NCBI GenBank assembly: GCA_024408015.1
Contig: JAKSVJ010000048.1
Span: forward strand, 1-7,752
From: Clostridia bacterium
Lineage (GTDB): Bacteria > Bacillota > Clostridia > Oscillospirales > CAG-272
DNA: 7,752 bases
Direction of reading: 5' to 3'
Shown: piece by piece, positions 1 to 4,555 of the stretch
Layout of the letters: every line of letters starts with the position of its first letter
Position numbering within the stretch: position 1 is the first letter of the stretch
The notes under the pieces: generated by a model
Database searches by the model: none
What the model saw: the letters and a program-made list of their open reading frames with translations, nothing else
Told to the model about the DNA's origin: nothing
Made by a program: the position numbers and the translations under genes

Positions 1-2
1 TT

Positions 3-956
3 TCAAAATATAACAACTCACAGCTATTCTACGTTTCTAACTTAACAAAAGAAACAGCAACAAACTTTAAAAACAAACAACTTAACTATTCAGATGTAGC
101 ATCAACATATTCATATTTGTTCAACACATCATCTAAGCTTCTTTCAAATCCATCAGTAAGATATGCTCTTAGCATAGCAATTGATAGAAATGAAATTGCA
201 AACATGGTTGGTTGTGGTGTTAAGCCAGCTACAGGTTTAGTTCCTTCTATGATATTTGATACAAAGAAGGGAAGTTCATTTAGAAAAGCTGGTGGAAATG
301 TTCTTGATGCAAATGGGCAGCTTGAAGTTGCAAAGCAGATTCTCGCTGATGCCGGCATTAATCCAGCTGCATACGATGACATTTATCTCTACTATTTAAC
401 AGACTCAGTTAACGACTCATACAGCTCAACAGCAAACGGCTTCAATAGCAAAGAAAAAGCTATTGCAAGATATGTTGAACAGGTTTGGGAATCATTAGGT
501 TTCTATGTAACACTTAAAGCAGTTGATGGTAAAGAGCTTGAAGATGTAATCAAATCAGGCGAATATGATGCAATCGGTCTTGATTACCAGATGTTGTCAT
601 CATATGCACTCTATGAGCTTGCTGCATTTGCAACTGCATATTCTGGTTCAGTTGATATGAACTCAATTGATGAAAATGGAAATTATGCATCTGTTGCTGG
701 TATCTCAGGATACTCATCAGCTGCATATGACGAACTTATAGAAAAAGCATTTGCAACAACAAATGCAAAAGAAAAATCAGCTATCCTTCATGAGGCAGAA
801 GAACTTCTCCTCAAAGAAGGTGGAATTATGCCAATTGTATTTAATAGTGATTGTTATGTTGTTTCAAATCAGCTTTCTGGTTTTAAGACAAACTATTGGG
901 GAGCAAAGATTTTCACAAGAGTTTCACTTAAGGATTACGAACAGTATTTGAATTAA
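3..956 (+). CDS. ABC transporter substrate-binding protein, family 5 (oligopeptide/nickel type), 5'-truncated
   Basis: This is the C-terminal 317 codons of an extracytoplasmic solute-binding protein of the OppA/DppA type, which captures peptides or similar ligands outside the membrane for an ABC importer. The frame is open from base 3 with no stop, so the true start lies left of the window; the TTG at 117 is an internal codon. The family signature is the stretch NPSVRYALSIAIDRNEIAN near the left end, which matches the conserved '(D)VRxALxxAIDRxxI' segment of SBP_bac_5 proteins. The C-terminus, with 'EAEELLLKEGGIMPI' and then a 'GFKTNYWG' stretch, is also typical of the second lobe. Full-length relatives are usually about 500-600 residues, so roughly half is missing. 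The N-terminal lipobox cannot be checked. It ends 45 bases before the exopolysaccharide regulatory genes with no hairpin terminator between, so read-through into them is possible. The ligand cannot be told from sequence. Confidence 0.88.
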   Translation, partial: SKYNNSQLFYVSNLTKETATNFKNKQLNYSDVASTYSYLFNTSSKLLSNPSVRYALSIAIDRNEIANMVGCGVKPATGLVPSMIFDTKKGSSFRKAGGNVLDANGQLEVAKQILADAGINPAAYDDIYLYYLTDSVNDSYSSTANGFNSKEKAIARYVEQVWESLGFYVTLKAVDGKELEDVIKSGEYDAIGLDYQMLSSYALYELAAFATAYSGSVDMNSIDENGNYASVAGISGYSSAAYDELIEKAFATTNAKEKSAILHEAEELLLKEGGIMPIVFNSDCYVVSNQLSGFKTNYWGAKIFTRVSLKDYEQYLN

Positions 957-991
957 TTAAAATAAGTTAACCCCTATCAAATAAATAAAAT

Positions 992-996
992 GGAGA
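992..996 (+). promoter_or_regulatory. Ribosome binding site deciding the adaptor gene start
   Basis: GGAGA lies 5 bases before the ATG at 1002. The in-frame ATG at 990 overlaps this motif and has no purine-rich site of its own upstream (the preceding bases are AAATAAATAAA). This favours 1002 as the start. Confidence 0.7.
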
Positions 997-1001
997 AATT
1001 T

Positions 1002-1703
1002 ATGGATAATCAGAGTTCAAAGATGAACAATCAAGAAACCGAAATTGATTTGATTCAACTTCTTAATGCTTTAAAAGAAAAAATCTTACTTATTATTCCA
1101 ATTACACTTGTTTGTGCAGTTATCGGTTTGGTTCTTGCCGCTGCAGTTATCAAACCTACTTATACAGCTTCAGCAAAACTTTATGTTAACAATCTTAGCC
1201 AAAGTGGAAGCACTACTAGTGGTGATATTAACCTTCAGAAATCACTTGTTCCTACATACATTGAGTTTATTAAGACTTATGAAGTAATGCAGGAAGTAAT
1301 TGAGAAGACAGGCGTTGAATATACACCTAACCAGTTGATAAAGATGGTTTCAGCTTCACAGGTTGGCACAACAGAAATTTTCCAGGTAAAGATTACATGT
1401 GGTGATCCAGAGGATGCTGCTGTTATTACTAATGCAATAGCAGAAATTCTTCCTACAAAAATTGCTCAGTATATTAAAGGTGCTGATACTTCTACAGTTG
1501 AAGCAGCTAGAGTTCCAAAAGAAAAAACTGGTCCAAGCGTAACTAAATATACAGCAATTGGCGGTATCCTTGGTCTCGTTGTTATTTGTGCTATCATTAT
1601 TATCAAAGAGCTCATTGATGATAGAATCCACGGTTCTAAAGATTTGACAGAGAATTACACAATTCCGGTACTTACTTCAGTACCTGACCTTATGATTAAG
1701 TAA
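1002..1703 (+). CDS. CpsC/YveK-type polysaccharide chain-length and tyrosine-kinase adaptor (Wzz domain)
   Basis: This is a 233-residue membrane protein of the Wzz/CpsC class. In Firmicutes these proteins sit in the cytoplasmic membrane, recruit and activate the separate BY-kinase, and influence the length of capsule or exopolysaccharide chains. The architecture fits: a short cytoplasmic N-terminus containing 'EIDLIQLLNALKEK', a first membrane helix at about residues 28-50, the conserved 'KPTYTASAKLYV' segment just after it, an external domain of about 130 residues, a proline-containing stretch (PKEKTGPS) and a second membrane helix at about 184-201. A cytoplasmic C-terminal tail of about 30 residues ends in a 'PVLTSVPDL' motif like the kinase-activating tails of CpsC proteins. 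The start at 1002 is chosen because GGAGA is correctly spaced before it; the ATG at 990 would add four residues. The kinase gene follows after 16 bases. The family assignment is firm; the exact polymer controlled is unknown. Confidence 0.9.
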   Translation: MDNQSSKMNNQETEIDLIQLLNALKEKILLIIPITLVCAVIGLVLAAAVIKPTYTASAKLYVNNLSQSGSTTSGDINLQKSLVPTYIEFIKTYEVMQEVIEKTGVEYTPNQLIKMVSASQVGTTEIFQVKITCGDPEDAAVITNAIAEILPTKIAQYIKGADTSTVEAARVPKEKTGPSVTKYTAIGGILGLVVICAIIIIKELIDDRIHGSKDLTENYTIPVLTSVPDLMIK

Positions 1704-1705
1704 TT

Positions 1706-1710
1706 GGAGG
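1706..1710 (+). promoter_or_regulatory. Ribosome binding site of the tyrosine kinase gene
   Basis: A perfect GGAGG lies between the adaptor stop (1701-1703) and two in-frame ATGs. It is 3 bases from the ATG at 1714 and 9 bases from the ATG at 1720, so the second is the more comfortable start. The choice changes only two residues. Confidence 0.65.
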
Positions 1711-1719
1711 TATATGAAA

Positions 1720-2589
1720 ATGGCTATTAAGAAAAAAGAAGCTCCAGTTACAGATATGGTATTAAATGAGCGAGACTTCATTTGTGACAAAATGAATTTT
1801 GGCGCATCAGAAGCATATAAAATGCTTCGTACAAACTTACAGTTTAGACTTGGAAAATCAAAAGGTTGTAAGATCATTGGTATTACAAGTTCAAACAACT
1901 CTGAAGGAAAGTCACTTTGTTCAATCAATACTGCATATACACTTTCTCTTACAGGAGACAAAGTTCTTCTTATCGATGGTGATATGCGTGTTCCAACAAT
2001 TGCAAAATACCTTGATCTTAAGAGAACTCCTGGTCTTAGAGAATTGCTTAGAGGCAAAGAAACAAAAGTTGTTCAAAGCTCAGGTGTAAGTGATACACTT
2101 AAAGTTATTGCTGCTGGTAATAGACCCGCAAATCCATCAGAACTTATCGGTTCAGATGCAATGGAAAATGCAATCAAAGTATTATCACAATCTTTTGATT
2201 ATATTGTATTCGACTTGCCACCAGTTAATGAAGTATCTGATGCAGTTACATTATCAAGATTCCTTGATGGATTAGTGGTTGTAGTACATCAGGATTTGAC
2301 AACAAAGAAATCACTTAAAGCTGCAACAACAATGTTGGAACTTGCTCATGCAAATGTTCTTGGCTTTGTTCTTGTTGACTCAAATGGTATCGATGGTAAG
2401 TATCAGAAGTACGGCAAGTACGGAAAATATGGCAAATATGGCAAGTACGGCAAGTATGGTAAATACGGAAAAGAATCTTCAGAAGAATCTCATTATGCTA
2501 GTATGTATGAAGAAGCTAAAAAAGAGTCAGAAGAGGAACCTGTAGAAGAACCAAAAATTGCTGTTGGGGAAATAGAAAACAATGACTGA
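1720..2589 (+). CDS. CpsD/YwqD-type bacterial tyrosine kinase with a (Tyr-Gly-Lys)7 tail
   Basis: This is a 289-residue cytoplasmic BY-kinase (P-loop fold, MinD/ParA-like). Such kinases autophosphorylate on a C-terminal tyrosine cluster and cycle between rings and monomers to control polysaccharide assembly with the membrane adaptor. Residues are numbered from the ATG at 1720 (an ATG at 1714 is also possible). The oligomerisation helix EAYKMLRTNLQF starts at 31, with Lys where EX2RX2R usually has the first Arg. Walker A is S58-NNSEGK-S65. Walker A' is LLIDGDMRVP with D86 and D88. Walker B is YIVFDLPP with D165. 'AAGNRPANPSELI' matches the family's conserved loop. The tail has Y228 and then seven exact YGK units (231-251), an acidic Ser/Glu-rich stretch and two more tyrosines (259, 263). 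The gene overlaps the phosphatase gene by 8 bp. Family and role are secure from motifs and neighbours; the length and regularity of the YGK run is the unusual part. Confidence 0.94.
   Translation: MAIKKKEAPVTDMVLNERDFICDKMNFGASEAYKMLRTNLQFRLGKSKGCKIIGITSSNNSEGKSLCSINTAYTLSLTGDKVLLIDGDMRVPTIAKYLDLKRTPGLRELLRGKETKVVQSSGVSDTLKVIAAGNRPANPSELIGSDAMENAIKVLSQSFDYIVFDLPPVNEVSDAVTLSRFLDGLVVVVHQDLTTKKSLKAATTMLELAHANVLGFVLVDSNGIDGKYQKYGKYGKYGKYGKYGKYGKYGKESSEESHYASMYEEAKKESEEEPVEEPKIAVGEIENND
2410..2472 (+). repeat. Seven in-frame 9-bp units encoding Tyr-Gly-Lys
   Basis: Sixty-three bases encode seven uninterrupted YGK units, preceded by a related YQK at 2401-2409. The units are not identical DNA: TAC and TAT, GGC, GGA and GGT, and AAG and AAA are mixed. 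Units 1 and 5 match each other exactly, as do units 2 and 7. The synonymous scatter suggests that the peptide pattern is being kept, while the tandem layout would still permit unit gain or loss by slippage. Confidence 0.95.
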
Positions 2590-3232
2590 TATTCATACAC
2601 ACATTCTTCCTGGAATAGATGACGGGGCAAAAGATGTTGGTATGAGTATAGCAATGCTTAAAGAAATGAAAAAACAGGGCGTAGACATTGTCTACGCCAC
2701 TCCTCATTATTACCCTACTGAAACAGTAGATGAGTTTTTAAAGAGAAGAAATACTGCGTATAATACACTTATGACAGCACTAAATGATATTGATAAATCA
2801 CAAGTGCCTGAAGTAAGATTGGGAGCAGAGGTATACTACAATCACTTTTTGCTTAAAAATCCAGATTTTAAAAAATTAACATACCAAGATTGGAATTGTG
2901 TTTTACTAGAGATGCCTTGGGAACGTTGGAACGATCAAGTCCTAGATGATGTTGAAGTATTAGGACGAGCTTTTGGGGTTGAAATAGTATTGGCTCATTT
3001 GGAGCGTTATTATGATATGACAGATAAAAAGCACTTGAAACGTGTTTTGAAATTTGGATATCATGTTCAAATGAATGCCGAGTATCTTGTTAATGAAAAA
3101 ACCAGAAAGAATGCACTTAAACTCTACAAGAAAAACAAGGTTGAATTTGTTGCTAGTGATGCACACAATATGCATCATAGAAGACCAAATCTTGGTGAAG
3201 CAATGTCAATATTAGAGGAAAACAGAAAATGA
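2582..3232 (+). CDS. CpsB/YwqE-type PHP-domain protein-tyrosine phosphatase
   Basis: This 216-residue, metal-dependent phosphatase of the PHP fold would remove phosphate from the tyrosine tail of the upstream kinase, as CpsB does in streptococci and YwqE in Bacillus. All expected metal ligands are visible: D-I-H5-T-H7 at the N-terminus followed by LPGIDDGAKD (D14), TPH42, GAE83, LAH139LERY and the closing SD193AH195 motif. It is somewhat shorter than the usual 240-255 residues, but no catalytic block is missing. The ATG lies inside the last codons of the kinase (8 bp overlap), with a weak GGGGA 11 bases upstream, so translation is probably coupled to the kinase. Its own stop overlaps the uppP start as ATGA. 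The gene contains a perfect 9-bp hairpin at 2678-2698. The phosphotyrosine substrate is inferred from family and gene order. Confidence 0.93.
   Translation: MTDIHTHILPGIDDGAKDVGMSIAMLKEMKKQGVDIVYATPHYYPTETVDEFLKRRNTAYNTLMTALNDIDKSQVPEVRLGAEVYYNHFLLKNPDFKKLTYQDWNCVLLEMPWERWNDQVLDDVEVLGRAFGVEIVLAHLERYYDMTDKKHLKRVLKFGYHVQMNAEYLVNEKTRKNALKLYKKNKVEFVASDAHNMHHRRPNLGEAMSILEENRK
2678..2698 (+). repeat. Perfect inverted repeat (9-bp arms, 3-base loop) inside the phosphatase gene
   Basis: GGCGTAGAC, then ATT, then GTCTACGCC: the two arms are exact reverse complements. The element lies exactly on codons 33-39 (Gly-Val-Asp-Ile-Val-Tyr-Ala). Five of its seven codons end in C (GGC, GAC, GTC, TAC, GCC), which is unlike the A/T-ending codons around it. 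No T-run follows, so it is not an ordinary intrinsic terminator. A role such as an RNA processing or stability hairpin is only a possibility. Confidence 0.85.
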
Positions 3233-4047
3233 TTAATGTATTAAAGTATCTACTAATTGGCTTGGTACAAGGAATTGCAGAAGTCCTTCCAATTTCTTCG
3301 AGTGGCCATTTAGCTATAACATATTGGGCTCTTCGGATGGAAGAATCAATTGCGTTAAGCGTTTTTCTTCATGTAGCTAGCTTAATTGCAGTTCTTGCTT
3401 TTCTATGGAAAGATTTGGTGAGACTCATAAAAGGTTTTTTCCTATATATATTTAATAAAGAATCAAGAAGTGAAACAAAAACTGATTTTATGGTTTGCAT
3501 TTATCTTGTTGTTTCTACAATAGTTCTTGTAGCATTTACTTTATTCTCTAAAAAAGTTTTAGGATATGAAAGTTCCCCAATTTGGGTTGTTGGATTGTGT
3601 CTCGTTGCTAATGCAATTATGCTATTTTTCCTTGGAACTTTCAAAGGCTCAAGAACAGAAAAAGAGATGACATTCCTTGACGCTATTGTTGTAGGTTTGT
3701 TCCAATGCGCAGGAAGCTTTGCGGGAATTTCTAGAAGTGGTTCATGTCTTTGTGGATGTAACATTCGCAAACTTGATAAAGAAACATCAGCTAGATACGC
3801 ATTCTTGTTGTTTATCCCAGCTTGTTTAGGCGGACTTGTATTAGATATTAAGGATATTGGTTCAATGTTAACTGGTGAAGTTCCTGTATATCTTTATGCA
3901 ATTGCATTTGTGGTTGCTGGTGTTGCAACGTATTTTGCTTTTGCATTCTTAAAGAAGATTATAGCTAAAGGAAAACTAACTGGATTTAGTATCTATTGTG
4001 CACTAGTTGGTGTCTTAGTTACTGTATTAGGATTCGTTATGATGTAG
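3229..4047 (+). CDS. uppP: Undecaprenyl-diphosphate phosphatase (UppP/BacA family), slightly divergent
   Basis: This 272-residue polytopic membrane enzyme converts undecaprenyl diphosphate to the monophosphate, regenerating the lipid carrier for peptidoglycan and exopolysaccharide synthesis; the family also gives bacitracin tolerance. Motif I is intact at residues 14-27 (QGIAEVLPISSSGH), including the glutamates and histidine implicated in catalysis in E. coli. Motif II is recognisable as A-G-I-S-R-S-G (165-171) with the key Arg169, but the usual Pro is Ala and the following segment is SCLCGC, with Cys at 173, 175 and 177, where relatives normally have small hydrophobic residues. 'SARYAFLLFIPA' then matches the next conserved helix. 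The length is normal for the family. The start overlaps the cpsB stop as ATGA, with GAGGA 9 bases upstream, so it belongs to the same operon, which points to carrier recycling for that polymer. It converges on tadA. Confidence 0.92.
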   Translation: MINVLKYLLIGLVQGIAEVLPISSSGHLAITYWALRMEESIALSVFLHVASLIAVLAFLWKDLVRLIKGFFLYIFNKESRSETKTDFMVCIYLVVSTIVLVAFTLFSKKVLGYESSPIWVVGLCLVANAIMLFFLGTFKGSRTEKEMTFLDAIVVGLFQCAGSFAGISRSGSCLCGCNIRKLDKETSARYAFLLFIPACLGGLVLDIKDIGSMLTGEVPVYLYAIAFVVAGVATYFAFAFLKKIIAKGKLTGFSIYCALVGVLVTVLGFVMM

Positions 4048-4055
4048 AAGAACAA

Positions 4056-4075
4056 CCGCTCACGTTCATACGCGG
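4056..4075. terminator. Weak candidate bidirectional terminator between uppP and tadA
   Basis: CCG-CTCA-CGT-TCAT-ACG-CGG can fold as two 3-bp helices separated by a four-base bulge. On the plus strand it is followed by a T-rich stretch (about 4085-4100). The stem is short and bulged, so this is a poor terminator by usual rules. It is listed because it is the only foldable element between the two convergent genes. Confidence 0.22.
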
Positions 4076-4086
4076 CCGGCATAGTT

Positions 4087-4554
4087 TTATTTGGATTTTA
4101 GATCTCGAAGTCTAATGAAAAAATCAGACAACTTGCTCGAGCATTCTTCTTGAAGAAGTCCAGATTCAACTTCTGGGCGGAAATTAAAAGAACAATCATT
4201 AAGATTTATGTTTGTTCCAAATGCTCCATTTTTATCGTCGGGTGCTCCAAAAATAACACGTTTAATTCTAGAATTGATAATAGCACCAGCACACATAGGA
4301 CATGGTTCCAAAGTAACATATATATCACATTTATGAAGACGCCATCCTCCAAGCTTATTACAAGCTTCGTTGATGGCTTTTATTTCTGCATGGCATAATG
4401 CATTTTTGTCTGTTTCTCTTGTGTTATATGCTTTTGATATTATCTTTCCATCACAAACTATAACAGCACCAACAGGTACTTCATTAAGAGATAAGGCCTT
4501 GTCAGCTTCGAGCAAGGCCTCATTCATCATTTGTATGTCAAATTCTTTTTCCAT
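4087..4554 (-). CDS. tadA: tRNA-specific adenosine deaminase TadA (A34 to I34)
   Basis: This 155-residue zinc deaminase of the cytidine/deoxycytidylate deaminase fold converts the wobble adenosine of tRNA-Arg(ACG) to inosine, an essential cytoplasmic reaction in most bacteria. The zinc site is complete: H55-A-E57, where the Glu is the proton shuttle, and P84-C85-P-M-C88. The typical TadA strings WRL, 'YVTLEPCPMCAGA', SRI and 'FGAPDDKNGAFG' separate it from plain cytidine or guanine deaminases. The start at 4554 gives the family's usual N-terminus (MEKEF) and lies one base after the TAA of the phosphorylase gene. The ATG at 4578 would add eight residues inside that gene and has no ribosome site. 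No clear Shine-Dalgarno precedes 4554 either, so translation probably depends on ribosomes finishing the upstream gene. It ends 39 bases from the convergent uppP; no SRP RNA gene follows, unlike the Bacillus layout. Confidence 0.95.
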   Translation of the reverse strand: MEKEFDIQMMNEALLEADKALSLNEVPVGAVIVCDGKIISKAYNTRETDKNALCHAEIKAINEACNKLGGWRLHKCDIYVTLEPCPMCAGAIINSRIKRVIFGAPDDKNGAFGTNINLNDCSFNFRPEVESGLLQEECSSKLSDFFIRLRDLKSK

Positions 4555-4555
4555 C

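Noticed and set aside
117..956. TTG at 117 as the start of the solute-binding protein
   Set aside because: The frame is open to base 3, no ribosome site precedes the TTG, and the family needs several hundred more N-terminal residues. It is an internal leucine codon.
957..1001. Terminator or promoter between the binding-protein gene and the adaptor gene
   Set aside because: The AT-rich 45 bases contain no stem-loop with a T-run and no paired -35 and -10 boxes of acceptable quality.
1677..2057. Minus-strand 126-residue frame opposite the kinase
   Set aside because: It lies wholly across the Walker motifs of a well-supported gene and shows no family character.
2401..2472. The 9-bp repeats as a CRISPR array or non-coding microsatellite
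   Set aside because: There are no spacers. The repeat is in frame and encodes a tyrosine tail typical of the kinase family.
4048..4086. SRP RNA (ffs/scr) gene after tadA, as in Bacillus
   Set aside because: Only 39 bases separate tadA from the convergent uppP, and no SRP Alu or helix-8 sequence is visible.
4350..4370. Two AAGCTT palindromes five bases apart inside tadA
   Set aside because: They fall on ordinary codons in the stretch just after the HAE motif. Short restriction-type palindromes of this kind are expected by chance.
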